A stretch of DNA of 64,000 nucleotides from Sorghum bicolor (GCF_000003195.3 NC_012870.2:6998501-7062500); one strand, 5' to 3'. Positions 11,489 through 25,559 are shown, counted from the first letter of the stretch. Translations and numbers: made by a program. The notes: generated from the sequence alone by a model not told the origin.

Positions 11489-12844
11489 GCCAAGGTTAAT
11501 CAAACTCTTGGTTGCGTGGCTTAGTTTATTGTCCGAAACATAATATAGAAATGACTAGACATTTCACTACGATTTGTATAGCTACATTAAATAGACAAAT
11601 ATTATTCGTTTATCTGTTTGTTTTATTACATGCCAACCGCCCCCCCCCTCAAATGTACCTCATATCCCTTTGCACATGTTATATCTACGTTGTGCAGTGA
11701 AGTATTCCATCTGTTACATATTTGCAAATGCGCTCTAGCATTGTATTATGCATGATGGTGACCTAGATATAGACAAATTCACATCATGCCATATGAATGT
11801 CAGTTGGCACATCACTCAAGTCTCTCAATTGATTAAGAGTATGTCTCTAGGACTACGTGAGTATGTTGATGACGAGGTTTGATGTCATACGTACACACTT
11901 AAAATTATTACATCTCTACAATGTCTGCACTCAAGGCAACTTATTAATTCAACATTACTGACATCTAGATGTTTTGCGAAAATATTTTGTTCGGCGGTAC
12001 TTCTTAATTTCCATACTAACATGATGTGTTCAAATGGTTATTATAGTCATATTTAACGATTAGGATTACTTGGAATTATAAATAAACTAAAAGTAAAATC
12101 ATGTTTATTTACATATCGAGAACTCCCGTTGTTAACTGTTATCCTACCTATCCATATCCATGGATGTTATTATAGAGGTACTATGTGAATATGATTAAAA
12201 AATATATGTTGCATGTCGTTTTCCCGTGTGGCTGCGTCTGTGTGGCTCTAGCATTAATCTGCATTTAAAATACTTTAGCAGGAAGACAGAAACCCTAGAC
12301 TGCGTTGGGCCAGCCCATGACCCGACCCAATCAGGCCCATGCTCGGTGGCTGTGGTCCTCGGTCGTTTGCAGAGCTTTCTCCACAAAGCTCCGGCCTCCG
12401 AGCTTGTTCTTATCTGCAAGCGGTTTCGTTGCTTGACGAAAAATCTCTCTCGGTGCTTTGCTTGTCCTCTCTCGTCCCGTCGTCCGGTCCGGCCGTCCCG
12501 TGGCATCTGGAGCACCAGCTAATCGGCTGTCTGGTGTTTCCATTTCCACCTGTAAAACCAGGAGCCAAGCGCACGGTTTGCAAACACGACCGTACACATC
12601 TCTTTCCCTGGCTGTAAAAAATAATAATAATCGTGTGTCCCGGAATCCTTTAAGAGTTGACACGAGTAGTCACGCGTCGACTGACTTTTAGTGCAAGCGA
12701 TAAAAGCAGGCGAAGCTACTGCTCTGAGTCCTCGGCCCCAAAATAAATACTTGTTTGTTCAACTTATTTGTGAATGTGAGAGTTTTTTTTCTAAACCAAT
12801 AAACCATTATTGAAACTAAACCATTCTATTTTAGACTCTTATTA
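11489..12844. other. Intergenic DNA, no gene seen
   Basis: AT-rich to 12220, then a GC-richer patch at 12230-12700 whose overlapping short frames on both strands match nothing I recognise. Confidence 0.4.
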
Positions 12845-13248
12845 GAGCAAGGTCAATAATAGAGCCAAGTACTTAGCTATAAGCCAAGTGATTAGAGCCA
12901 AGTTATACAATAAGTTGTCTTATATTTGTCTCTAAAACACCTTCTCTTTCTTATTTTTTCTCATAACACTTGTTATTTGGACCCACCACTACCTATGCAT
13001 TCGTGCTCAGCTTCATTGGCGGATCTACATACAGGATACAGGGTGATTATGATTAATTTTTCACCATATTTGCACATATACAGTAAAAATTTATACACCC
13101 ATAAGGTAAGCACAATCCCTTATATTTGTTCTAGCTCCGCCACTTCTCAGCTTAGTGCTTGCATAAGAGTCAAGCTATCATCTCTTTTCTCTCTTCTTTC
13201 ATTTACATCCATATTAGTTTGATTATAAATCTATTATTGTACTTGCTC
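12845..13248. mobile_element. Tourist-type (PIF/Harbinger) MITE with a nested insertion
   Basis: The left end GAGCAAGGTCAATAATAGAG and the inverse of the right end (GAGCAAGTACAATAATAG) form terminal inverted repeats. TTA flanks both sides (12842-12844 and 13249-13251), the 3-bp duplication of PIF/Harbinger elements. A second element lies inside at 13014-13145. Confidence 0.8.
13014..13145. mobile_element. 132-bp hAT-like MITE nested in the Tourist element
   Basis: A perfect 8-bp duplication, CTCAGCTT, flanks it (13006-13013 and 13146-13153). The ends are imperfect inverted repeats: left CATTGGCGGATCTAC, right inverse AAGTGGCGGAGCTAG. An 8-bp duplication fits the hAT superfamily. Confidence 0.8.
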
Positions 13249-14032
13249 TTAAAGGAAGTACAGGCTGTGGATAAGGTGAGTGGTCCGGGTCGCGCCGTTT
13301 TTTACACTAGCTTCAGGCACCTCCCTGTCCCCCCGTGTTCGTTCAACGCCGTTCTGGTGGCTTCGTCTCTCGATACCTCCGGCGCGCGGACGCGACTGCA
13401 AATATCTCGTCTCTCGATACTGACGTGCGCTTGTTTTCTTGGCCGAGATGACGCGGTTTGTAGAGGCACGGACCAAGGGCGGCGGCGCAGCTCAGCAGCA
13501 CATCTGCTGCACATGAGACATAACCAATCTGGCGGACATATCCGGCGACGAGTCGGGTCCCTTTTCGAGCTCGGGACCCAGAGCCCACCAGAATCGACGG
13601 AAATAAAAACACCCTTTATTCGGCTGAAAAATCATGTCAAAAAATACTTGTTGCTAAATGAACAGATTTTCTTTTCTTTTCCTCTCTCTTCTTTCCACAC
13701 GTCTTGTACATCAGAGATCATCATCAAGAAGCGGACGACGCTCCGTTCGTTTGTCGTAAAAAGTCATAACTAAAATTACTTTTTGTTCGTTCATTTATTA
13801 CAAAAATAAAATACTGCTAAATGACTGATAGATTTAGTAAATAAATCATACAACAGGTCGGCTAAATACGTTAGATCCATCATAATACACATAATGTTAT
13901 ATTGTGTAATCACATGTTGGAGATAATAGCACGGTTAGATATTTTGCATAGTTTAGCATACAAACCATCAGCTAATGTAATTATCATTGCTTCTATTGCA
14001 ATCTCTGTCTCCTTGTAAATAAAATAATACTA

Positions 14033-14270
14033 CCTCTATCTACAAAAGAATATAATTATCACTTTTTAGAAGTTAAACTATGTGAACTTTGATTAAATTT
14101 ATATAAAAACATACTAATATTCATAGTACAAAACAAGTATCATTAGATTAGTTATAAAAATATTTTTTTCATAATAAATTTATCTGAAGATATTATTTAC
14201 TATAAATTTGGTTAAATTTGAGCTTGATCGATACAGATCTCATAGTTGTATTTTTTCTGGAAAGAGGAAG
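14033..14270. mobile_element. Stowaway-like MITE
   Basis: The sequence 'cctctatctacaaaagaatataattat' at 14033 is mirrored by 'atagttgtattttttctggaaagaggaag' ending at 14270. TA dinucleotides flank both ends. Confidence 0.6.
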
Positions 14271-14815
14271 TACCAAATACTTTCCTATATAGGTTAAACA
14301 TGTTTTTATTTTACTAAACGCATTAAAACAAAACAAAATGCAATATGCGCGATGGCATTACCGTGTGATTCACATGTGTCCTGCCTGCTGCCCGACGAAT
14401 GCTGAAATTGCTTGGCTAGCGTGCTGCATTCCTTGCTGTAGGCAAATCCTTCTAGGCAAAAGTCTCCCAATAGTCCATGCTAATGCGATGGTACGTAAAA
14501 TAAAAAATAATAAATGCAGCGCATAGAGATGAAGTGACACATAAGTATGTTGTTCTTTGGATTTTTGTCTCTCTGTTTTGCATGTGGATCCATTCGAGAA
14601 GACCCATCCCCTGCTCGGAACGAGGGCAGCAGTGATGAACTGATGATCATGATGCATGCACCGCCGTTGCCCATAAAGCAGAGAGATCATTCCGGATAAG
14701 GATCTGAAGAAACGGACAGTCAGAAGAGGGTGCCCGGGGTCTGTCCCCGTGTGTATCACAATACACGGCTATTCGACTATTCCTCTCTGAACGGCGGCTG
14801 TTCTGTTTGCATCTC

Positions 14816-14841
14816 GAGAGAGAGAGAGAGAGAGAGAGAGG
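14816..14841. repeat. (GA)n microsatellite
   Basis: An uninterrupted GA dinucleotide run of about 13 units, followed by purine-rich sequence. Confidence 0.9.
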
Positions 14842-15764
14842 AAGGAGAAGAGAAGAGAACCACGCACGCTGTTGCTCCAAGTCCCGGACCCGAGTGACGC
14901 TCTGTTTTCCCTCGACGCGACGCAGATGCCCGGCGGCCAAGCACGCCGCATCCGAGCCCAGACAATCACCGGAGACGAAAGAGAAAAAGCAGGTGGAGAG
15001 GGAGGGGAGGGGATCCATTCCATGGTTGGTTGGGAGCACCGCCCGGGGCTTCAGTCGTCATCTGCCAGGTAATGCGACTCTCCCCTGATGACATGAAATG
15101 CGCATGGCTATTGTGATGGATGGGGACGAGTCCGGGGCCGTGCTGTCACAGTAGGAAATGGTCAAGAGACGGGACCTGAAATCTCGTTTGGGACTTTGGG
15201 CTAGTGATGATAACGCCATGTGTATTCTGCAGAGTTCGTTTCCGTGGGGAATTAACGATTCTGCGATATGGAGGTCTAATCGCTTCTATATTTTCGTATA
15301 ATCTGGATCCTGCTTAGATGAAGGATTGCAGGCACAGAATAAAGGGAGGGCTGAAGCCAATGCAGTTGGTTCATAGGTCGGATGGTTGAAGATGGTTAGT
15401 TCGTTAGGATAATATGTATTCAACCGCTGCACGAGTAGTGGGTGTATTGATGATTTTAGCTTAACCAGAAGATCAGGAATCTGTTTTGCGTTGAATGTGG
15501 TTGGGTGCAAATATATATACTATCATTATATACATCTTCAAATAATTACAATTTTCTCTGTTTCAATCAATCAATCAATCAAAAGAATGATATCAGGATA
15601 TATCCTATATTTCTCTTTCTTTGTAGGCATTTTCCCACCCAAAGTTATAAAAAAATGGAAGAAAAAACCACAACTCAATCTGTGCACTCCTATAAAAAAT
15701 CTTCAGTTCTCTGTAACTTCACAAGTAACTGTACCGTTTTACTCTTTATATCTGTAGATATCAG

Positions 15765-18700
15765 TCAGTCTGTGTGCTGCTGCAGAAGAAAATGAAACTG
15801 AGAATTCTGCCTTAGTAGTGGGGGCGGTTCCACATCGGACGGATCAATGTCACCCATCAGTCGAGCTATATCATCCAATGATATTGGTATGCTGCATTTT
15901 CATTCATTTGGGCATTAGATGAGTCATAACTGTTGCAGATTCAGTTATGTTATCTACTGCATGCTTATTCACTTCTTAGTACTGAACCACTGATTATTAC
16001 CTTGAGTCGTCATCTAGCAAGAAAGAACTATTTGGAGTAGTTATTGAGTCGTCTGTTGTCATCGTTCTCATCTTTCCAATCACCTGAAATAAAGTTGTCT
16101 CTTGTTAAGATGTTCTCTTTAGCAACACATAGATGCATTTCACGCATTCAGGCAGGTGAATGCACTTGGAATTGTGTGTATGTCTAATCATGTGAAGTTA
16201 GCAGACACGCACATACCTCTTGAGATATACCTTGTGCACCATACTTGTCGTCCCAGAACATCGTTGCTATGCGATATATTTGAGTTATGCTCAAAACCTG
16301 TGAAAATACACAACATTTCATACTTGCTAGCTTGAAGAAAAATCTTGGCACTTATAAGATATCTTCTTTAAAGCTTACAGGGCAAAGATCATTTGTGATT
16401 TCCTCCAGGGTTTTGTGTGACTTCTGATGCAAAACCTATAATACGAATTCATTTAATAAGTAGACAGATCAAACTAGTATAACCGTTGAAATAACTGCAT
16501 GTTTTCAGGCATACCAGGAACCCGACTGCCTGCCTAATGTGTTGCAGTTCATCCCATGATGTCCCTACATACTGCATTATGGATAATATTTCAATTTAAT
16601 TAGCACTCTCTTGCTGATTATAATTTCTGTCTTGTTAAAATTACGAAAAAAAGATGAAAAATATTCACCTCTTCAGTTATTGTAGAGCACCACTGCTCCA
16701 GGTCTTGTAAACCAGCCTTTAAGAACTCCCCATTGCTAAAAGAGCAGCATTCCCGACGAAGTAGCAAACTAAACAAAAAGGGCAGAAATTTGATACAGTA
16801 CAGAATCAACCATGTAAAGCATTTACCAAGGATATTTTGGTGTCCCATATGAACTTGTGCAGTCAAGATTTGTTAAGACTTGGAATGATATATAGCAATA
16901 CCTGTTGAGGAGTTGCACATTCAAATATGCAAATACTTGGCTAAATGTTTTCCTGATTATCACCGGAGGTACCTGCAAAATTGAAATTGAATTCAGCAAT
17001 GCATTTGTGCAGTTCCCTAATTGTAAACAGCTGAAAAATATTAAGAATAGACTCACATAATTATTTTTCATCGTTTCCAGTGTATGATCCAGGCACTTAA
17101 CAATGTTTTGCCAATGTAGACTTGATGCTTGCCTAGCTAGCCCATTAGAGTGAATGCTTTTTAGTGATCCCCGAGATGGTCTCACACGGTTAGCCCTTGG
17201 AGCCTATGAAAATCGACACTCGTTAGAAAATTCTATTTCCTCATATCCTGGTAATGGAAATGGCTTAGTTTCTGTACCTGTATGCACATAGTCAAGAATG
17301 GACTGATTTCCTTCTTCAGGTTATCTCTGATTATCCCATATATCTTCTCGACATATGCTGTCAACTGTTGCTTGAACCGAAGTGCTGGATATTTTGCCTC
17401 TACCATTGATGCAGTGTCAGGCCTTCTCACCATTCCACTGTATCCACTAGGTATGCCTAATCCTGATGATGCCCGAGCACTCTGAAATGAAAGTTATGGG
17501 GTGTAAGCTCATGTTTATGATGTGAACATCAGTCCTCGGTACTAAATGAAAGTTGACTAGTGAAATCTTGACGAGAAAAGGAATACAAAATACAAAACAC
17601 ATTCTATCTTTGAATTTCAATGGGAGGCTTGAACTATGGCCTCAACCACTACGACATTGTGCTCTACCAGTCTACCAGTGGCCTTGGCCTATATGGTGGA
17701 CCACAAGGTCAAACTTGACATTTCAACCTCAGATAAGAACCTTAACTCATTCTAAAAGAAAGTCTGGATGGAAAACTTACCTGCACCATTCTACTGAACA
17801 GACTGCCTGTTGTGGTCCGGCTGCGATTTGTTCCTTTACTTAATGAACTACTAGCTTTGAGAGTGTTTTGTAATAAGTAGAGGAGAGTTGATGTTGTCGA
17901 CAACCAATAGGCAAGCTCTCCAGAACTTTCTGCTCCCTGTAAATTAATGTACTCAGGTGATGAGTTTCTCAAGTACTTGCTTGCAAGCATTGTCTTACTT
18001 CAATGAAAAAGTTAAGTGGTATGCAATGTGAATAGCAACCTCAACTGATGACCTAATTGTTTGGATGATACGATCAAATATGTTAGTCTTCTCTGCTTCA
18101 AATGAATGCCAGTGTAGGAGTGATTTGTAGGCAATGCATGCTGCAGCAGATTTTTTGTCATCAAATCTCCTGTCTTCTACCAGACTTTTAATCAGGGCAT
18201 CGTGGTTTTCCTGTGGAAGGATGATGGAAGAACAAATGGTGAGAAATTGATCTTCAGTATGCTTCATTGTCTGTGTCTTTGATTCACAAAACTTGTTTTT
18301 TTTTCACATTAATACTAAAAAAATAAAGCAGGGAACATACTTGCTGTCGATCTGTCAGTGATTTTTGTTTGCTTAGATTCTTTACAGGAGGAATAACCAC
18401 CTGCTCCTGCATCGTAGCATATGCCCACATTAATGTGATATATGAATGAGATTTTACAGTATCTTATATAAATGTTTGCCAGGTAAAACTTATAGCACAT
18501 ACATTGACCGTTTTAACTTCTTCAAGCTGATGTCCCTTGTCAAGTTCCTGAATATGAGTGAGGTTTTAGACAGAATTAAATGCAAATGTTTTTACATCAA
18601 ATAGTTAATGCTCCCAAGTAGTGTTTCTGCAAAGTTCTCTTCAATGAAATTTACCTCGATTACTGTTGTCTGATTCATTTCAGGAGTGACCACTGCCTGA

Positions 18701-21700
18701 ACAGCTAGTGCAGAATTACAGCGGAGCAACTCGATCTCTGACTCCAAGGTGGAAATCTTGCTTTCGAATCTAAACATATCCTTTTTTTAGTTTGTGAGGC
18801 TTTCTCATAGGACATGAGTACAACCCAGAAAGGAAAAAAATGTGAATGTGAAGTATGCATATTGTAGTATGTACCTCTCTATCTGTTTGGATTTATCTTC
18901 ATCAGCTGATGTAACAACCAGTGATTGTTGTCGTAGAACCTGGTTTTCAGATTCCATATTGGATAAACTTGCTTCAAGCCTGCACCATATTGTGGAGGTA
19001 GTATGTGGGCAGCATTTGTAATATAAACGATTTAGTTTTACAAAGAATAAATTTATTAGTACCTTTCGATCAGCTCTTGAAGTTGAGTAACTTTGGACGC
19101 TTGTTCTTGTGTCTCCTGTGACAGTTCATCAGACTGTTTCTGCAACTCAAGAAGCTTATTTTCAAGATCCTCAGCCTTCTGTTTAAACGTAGTTAGTTCA
19201 TCCTGGATCCAAATGTGCACGTGAGAACTTTTCTAAAGAATTAAATTATGAATCTTATATCTGGATAAAAATGCAGAACTTAATGGGGATTACCTCAAGT
19301 TCTTTATTTTGAGTTGTCAACTCCTCAAGTTTTGCATTGTCGACAACTGGCACTTCTACTATCTTTGGTGGTGCCTGTTCAATCGCTAACTTCGCAGCTT
19401 CTTTCTCCTTTACTATTGCTGCATGGGCTTCCTCGAGATTTTCTTGCAATTTTTGCAGTGCAGATTGTAGCTTTTCAATTTCGTGGCCCTTGGCTTCTTC
19501 AAGGTCAGTCTGCCGGCAAGACATAGTAGATAAACTCATTTTACACCAAGTAACATACTAAATAATACAGAAACTACTATATTGATCCAAGTGAATTACC
19601 CTCAAACGCTTCTCGACATCTAACCGCCATGTGAGTTCTTCTACTCTCTTTTCTAGCTTGTCTTTTGCTTCTTTGAGTGCGCCAGTCTCTCTTGCTTCCT
19701 GTTTACATGGTTATGCTTACTTTATGAGCATTAACAATGAATGATGTGCTTGTGCTGAAGATGTGTAATTGTACAGACCATTTTCAGTTTCCGAAGCTCC
19801 TTTCTTGCAATGCGTGCCCTCCACAAGCACTGAAGAATCAAAGCAGCTCTCTTTTGCTGCTTGTAAGCAACATAAGCTCTGTGTTGGCGCCATCGAGTCT
19901 GTGATTTTAGGTACCGTTAATTATGGTTTTCCTATAAAAACTATTTGCAAATCATGATAGGCATAATAGTGCAAACCTGGATAATTATGGATGCCTTGGT
20001 CTCTCTTCGGAATCTGTGTTCATTGCGAGCTGCCATTGCTCGTAATCCTGTCTGTATTACTATAGCTGATTCATATACTTGTAGGTACGCTTTCCTGGCA
20101 GAATGGGTACGCACGTGCTTTTGTATCCTAATTGAAGCAGCGTCTCTCCTCATATACTCAAAAAGCTTTCTAGCTAGTCGTGCTGCAGGATTTTGATTAA
20201 ATTGTATGTCAGTTTCAGGTAATGCCAGTTTTGCTCACAACTGACATTGAGGGCACAAAGTGCTCAAAGTGGTGATGAAATACCTCTCCAGAACTTCTGA
20301 GATTGAACTGAGGCTTTTCGTAAGTTAATGAATTCCTTTCGCATAAGATGTGCCTTTATATGCCTCTGGATTAGTCGCGCAGCATTGGCCAAAATTTCTG
20401 CTCTTCGAGCATCCAGCTCTGCCATCTGGCCAGCTCTTAGGAATACCTTAGTTTTCCCTATCTGATAAAAAAAGTCTAATTTGAGGTCTTGGAAAAAAGT
20501 TAGGCCTTGAAAAAAGAAAGTTCTGTATACGATTGTTTTATTTCCCATTTCCACTCATCATAGGCTACCTGATATCCTTTCAAACCCATTCTATCACATA
20601 TCGCTGCACAAGCGGCCTTCTCATCACTGCAAATGCATTAAGCCACTTTAATCTTCTTTAAAAAAATTTCAGTGTAACTAGTATACATATCTCACTTAAG
20701 AGTTCCAAATCGATTTACATTGTCTACTTAAATTCAACAGCTAGAGTGTTATACCTGTCAACAAGCTCCGGTGCAAGCATTCCAAACCGATCAATGAACT
20801 CATCGAATGTCCTCTTCGTTGGATAACCAGCACAGCTAATCCGAATTGCTTCCAGGACACCCTGTACCATGGCCATGTGCAAATGTCAGACTGATTGAGA
20901 TAAACATTCAGTAAATTAGTGCAAATTGCAGTTGTTGGAGTAGCATAGTAAAACAAATTTCACATACATACCCCACATCTCAACTGATTCAAGACATTGT
21001 GGTTCTCGAAAATGCCAGGTTTCAGTACAGCATTAGGCTTGACACATCTGATGTAGTGAGGTTCTGTTGTATTCAGTGTTTCCATGAGGGATTGCAGTTG
21101 TTGCTGCATATATGGATTAGGGTTACTGACCATTCAAAAGTCAAACATAGAGATCTAGCTCAATATGACACACCTTAAAGCGAGTACCGATTGAAGAGAA
21201 TTTGGACTGTTTAGAAGTTTCCTCAGGTAATGGAGGAAAGAGGTTTGCAACAAAAGGGCACCTTGAAGAATTTAGTAGAGCTTGGTGTTCAGCTACCACA
21301 TAGTCTTTGTTCTTATCAAGGAAGTGATCCGCTTGATATGTCACCTATTTTGTTGAACTGCTTGTTAAAAATCGTTGCTGGTTGATTTAAATTTCATATA
21401 GTAACTGAATAGTTGCTTACATCTCCTGCGTAGTGGTTGATTGTAAAGGCTGTCCGAGCAAGTTTGGGCTTGCTGAAGCGCTTATGTGCCTTATATGTTT
21501 GGTACATCTTTTGAGCAAATGTTTCATGTGTAGACTTTGGAAACATGCTGCATGAAAGACATGTCATGCTTGTATTTTCCTTCAAATTGCATGCTATGGA
21601 ATGTTCTTTGCTAGGGATAACAACAGAATATACTGAAGTATGTTTTCAAATTTGCTACATGTTTCTCAATGCTCTTCTCCATTTTTTTTTATATAAATGA

Positions 21701-24700
21701 ATCTCTCAAAGTACCACAAGTCATACCATGCCTCATCCAGGAGTGCAATTATTCCTCCAGGTTTCTGCATGCAATGTTGAAGTGTTATTGATCAACAGAT
21801 ACTTGATTATTCTTTTGTATGTGTAGTCCATATGCCACTTCCAATATGGTCCCAGAAATTACCTTTTCAATCAGGTCCAGCACATCCTGATTGTCTACAA
21901 ATTCAACATAGCTCCAGTCTATTTCCTCCCTTGTGTATTCTTCTTGCTCCATCTTAAATACATGCTGCAAAAGGAACTCATGTGTTTGATGTTTTAGATG
22001 TTTCTGTGAGTATTAATTAATTGTTCTCTTAGTATCTACTAATCTTGTCCAACCTGATTGAAATGCTGCTGCAACTTCTCGTTTGTCAAGTTGATGCATA
22101 GTTGCTCGAAACTGTGAGATGAGCAGAATTTAAATCCTGAATCAGCTTTTTAGGTACTAAAAAAAGGTATAGTAAAACTAAAAAATGCATAGCCATATTT
22201 GCAGGACCAGACAGTACTAAACTACTAAGGGCAAACCTGTTAATCTTGAAGCTCTCAAATCCATAGATATCAAGCACACCTATTATATTGGTCGCATCTG
22301 GATCCTGGCCAATTGAGTTATTGATCTTGTCGACAATCCTGTCAAAAAAAAAAGAAAAGAAAATCCCCTCATTGTTTAGATGGATTCCATTACAAGCGTT
22401 GCTAAGTCCGAATTGGTAACTAAAACATCCAGCTTGTGATCTTTACATATACTGACAGGTAGGGGTGGAAGTGGGTATGAAATAGGTAGTTCTGGTTTAC
22501 TGCATTACTTCATTTCTCTTTCCTTTTCCTTGCTTTGAAAGAGGACTTATTCATTTTATTTATATGTTTTGGGTCGACTCAATGATCCGAAAAAAGTAAG
22601 CTTGCACCCCTGCTTACAGCCAACACTAGTAGCACTTGAATTTTTTCCTTGTTTTTTATGCATTCATGAACATGATATCATCATTCTTACCAGTCAAACA
22701 GTCGTGAATATACTGTCTTTGCTAAGGCATCACGACTTAATGCTGCAGAATCTGGATCAAGGGGTTTCGTGATATTCCCATCAGGTGTCACAATAACACG
22801 CTGGCAAAGGGAGTCTTCAAGGGCCTTCTCATCACACCTGAAGATAAGTTTATGCTTTAGTGTACCGAAAAGATTCAGATAACCAAAATAGCTTTTGAAA
22901 GACTTACATTAGCAGTTCTGCAACTGTTTTCAGGTGATAGACTGATTTATCATCTCTCAACTTGGATGAGTCAATTTCCTGCCCTTTGGAGAAGTTAATG
23001 TTTCCTAGGTGAAGGATTGCTGCTACTACTCTGAAGATTGCATCCTTGAGCAGTGAAAAAAAAAAGATGAATTAGTTCTTAGCTGAACAATCTATTTGCT
23101 ATTTCATTTCAAATCGTCTTCAAATATATATATGATGTACCTGTTCCTCTTGATCGATGCCAACAATATCCATAGCATTTCTTGTTTCTAAGTATTCTCT
23201 TGCATCATCCACATTAGCTACTTCATAGCAGTTTGTTTGGTTCAAGTAATGGAATTGTCTAGGGTCTCCCACCTTAAACCTCTTTACATCCTGAAATCAG
23301 TTGACCATTCTGAAGAAGTTGGTCTTCGGTTGTAACCACACACACAGTGACACAGAAACCAGAAATTGTACTTAGGCTCTGGCGCTCTGCTTGAGAATTT
23401 ACCTCAGGGGGTGCGGAACAAAGCATGTAAAAGCAATGGTAGTTCCTCTCAGGATCAGAGACCTGACATACTCGTGATCGCTCAAGGAGGTATGTGCGTA
23501 CAGCAGCCCCTGATATCTTCCCATACTTGTCGAACTGGATTTCAACAAACTTACCGAATCGACTGAAATGGTGGACATGTTTAAGTATACAGAAGAAAAA
23601 AAAACCAAACAATATTTTGTTAAAGTGCAATTGCAGTTACTGATTCAAGAGTCCACCTCGAGTTATTGTTCTTCACTGTCTTTGCGTTACCAAATGCTTC
23701 AAGTACTGGATTAGACTATATGCGCATAGTACAGAAATAAAGAAGTTAGTGTGGACACTGTATGTGATCAAAGATGAGAGAAAAAAAAAAGAGAGAGGAA
23801 ATGACAAGCTTTTCCTACCTCTAGAACCTGCTGCTCAACAGTCCGTCCCTCGGTACCGGACCTTCCTCCCATGAATGCAAGATACCTCATGAGCATCTTG
23901 GTCGTCTCCGTCTTGCCGGCACCACTCTCGCCACTCACCAAGATTGCCTGACTCCCCTGATCATTGATCAACGCCCTGGATTTTTTTTCCCCGTCGACAC
24001 CAACAAAGGAAGAATGCCAACGATCAGCTAGCCTGAAATTCAGCCGATGAACCGTATCGTATCTACAGAGATTATGGACCAGAACACGCAGACCTGTAGC
24101 AGGCGTCCGCGATCGCGAAGAGATGTGGGCTGAGCTCCCCAAAGCTGGCACCCTTGTACTGCTCCATCATGTGCACGTCGTAGAGGTGAGGCAGCCGCTG
24201 GAAAGGGTTCACCGCGATCAAGATGTTCCCGGTGTACGTCTGTCAGGTTGACACGTACCGTGTTAGAACCTGTTCGCTTGTCTTAGCCCTACTTTTTTCT
24301 ACAAGCCCACAATGTTTTTCTCAGCGAATAGTATTTTCAGCCATGACTTTTCATGAGCGAGTTATAACGGAATGAAGCCTGGAACAGTTCGGGACAGGGA
24401 GAAAACCGAGTCTATCTACGTGCGAAGGATCCCCATGATCCAGGAGGGCAAAATTAAAGTACTCACGTATATCTCGTTAAGGCCGTATCGGCAGGAGAGG
24501 TTGTGCAGGACGCCCGGCTCGTGGAGGTACGCCAGCTTGGTCATGTCGTCCACTCCTGACGGCGGCGCCTCCGTGTCCTTGGGGTATATGCTGCCAAGGC
24601 TCGCCACGACCTGAACGAACGGACGGCCAGTTAGCTGCGGCGGCTCCAATCATACAACAAGCAGAGCAGTAGTCGACGACTCGATCGAAAGTCCAAATAT

Positions 24701-25093
24701 ATACTACGTCGGCAGCAGGATAGACGAGTGAAGAAGAATTAATTAACCGATCGATGATCGATGAACCATAAGGTGGCGGCCGGATCAGAGTACAATACAA
24801 CGCACCGTTTTGCCATTGGTGGTGGCGATGGTGGCGTTGCCGCCTTTGATGTCGGTGACGACGCCGTCGACCCAGGCCTCGCCGGGGTCCTCAAGCCACA
24901 CGTGCGAGCCGACGATGATGTTCACCGGAGTCCCCTGCATGATCGATCATCAGGCGACGACCGAGGAACAACGTACGGATTACTACTCCATAAATTAAGC
25001 ACCAGGCAGATCAGCTCGATCGCGCTGTGTAGTCTAGCTAGCTAGCCAGCAAGCTGGGAGCGAGGAGAGAACGAAGAACAAACTACTGACCAT
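15765..25093 (-). CDS. Class XI myosin heavy chain
   Basis: Actin motor that moves organelles and vesicles and drives cytoplasmic streaming. I fitted 40 coding exons with GT-AG sites; they total 4,671 nt, a clean frame of 1,556 aa. Outer boundaries: ATG 25091-25093, then 24806-24934, 24467-24610, 24094-24239, 23819-23975, 23657-23715, 23403-23562, 23141-23290 and so on, ending with 16217-16297, 16001-16083 and 15765-15891. The motor domain has the P-loop GESGAGKT (156-163), switch I NNNSSRFGKF (about 209-218) and switch II DIYGFE (434-439). IQ repeats (exons 20-22) and a coiled coil (exons 23-28) follow, then a DIL cargo-binding domain containing [12 protein letters not shown]. The N-terminus [14 protein letters not shown] is typical of plant myosin XI. 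Exon 1 codes for the initiator Met alone. Class is certain; the XI subtype is not assigned. Confidence 0.95.
24266..24366. mobile_element. Short MITE-like insert in myosin intron 3
   Basis: The sequence 'cctgttcgcttgtcttagcc' and 'cagccatgacttttcatgagcgag' resemble the block at 25831-25945 upstream of the same gene ('ccttgtttgcttgag' and 'aaccatgacttttcagctaaatgaacaagc'). Grass MITEs with 'GTTCGCTTG' ends look like this. Boundaries are approximate. Confidence 0.45.
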
Positions 25094-25507
25094 CTGGTGG
25101 CTGATCCGGCGGCGGACTTGTATCGATCAGCTCGTGGCTCGTCGTCGTTGGCCACCGCCGGCAGGAGCTAACCGCGCATAGGAGCTCGATCAGTGGATCG
25201 GAACTGCGAGCGAGCGAGGGAGAGAGAGGAGGAGGAGGATATCGATGGATCAACGATGAGCCGGTGGCTGGCTGGCTGCGCGAATGCGCACGCGAACAGG
25301 TGGAAAGGGGCGGCGCGGGGGCGGTCTGCGGCCTGATGGAATGGAATGGAATGGAACCACGGAAAGCGTAGGGGAGAAGGAATATACAAGCTGGTGCACA
25401 GCACAGGAGCGAGCGGCGTAGTACGTGCGGAGTGGGGTGGCGGTCGCCGGCTCTGAGCTGGTTCGCCTCTCCCTTTTTGCTGGAGCCTAGATGGAGCAGG
25501 CAGGGGT
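25094..25507 (-). promoter_or_regulatory. Myosin XI 5' UTR and proximal promoter
   Basis: Exon 1 continues upstream of the ATG as 5' UTR. The minus strand carries a TATA-like 'ttgtatattcc' near 25380, about 290 bp from the ATG. The region is CT/GA-rich, with a GA-repeat block at about 25210-25240. The transcription start cannot be set from sequence. Confidence 0.4.
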
Positions 25508-25536
25508 GGGGGGGGGGGGGGGGGGGGGGGGGGGGG
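25508..25536 (+). repeat. 29-nt poly-G tract followed by GA repeat
   Basis: An unbroken run of 29 G on the plus strand (C on the myosin coding strand), directly followed by 'agaaagagagagag'. It lies about 415 bp upstream of the myosin ATG and can form G-quadruplexes. Confidence 0.9.
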
Positions 25537-25559
25537 AGAAAGAGAGAGAGACGACGACT

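Larger units (their letters stand above)
13252..15764. other. Intergenic DNA downstream of the myosin gene
   Basis: No gene is supported. It holds a GC-rich stretch at 13270-13570, a Stowaway-like MITE, a (GA)n tract and a (CAAT)n tract near 15566-15584. Positions 15500-15764 probably include the myosin 3' UTR. Confidence 0.4.
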
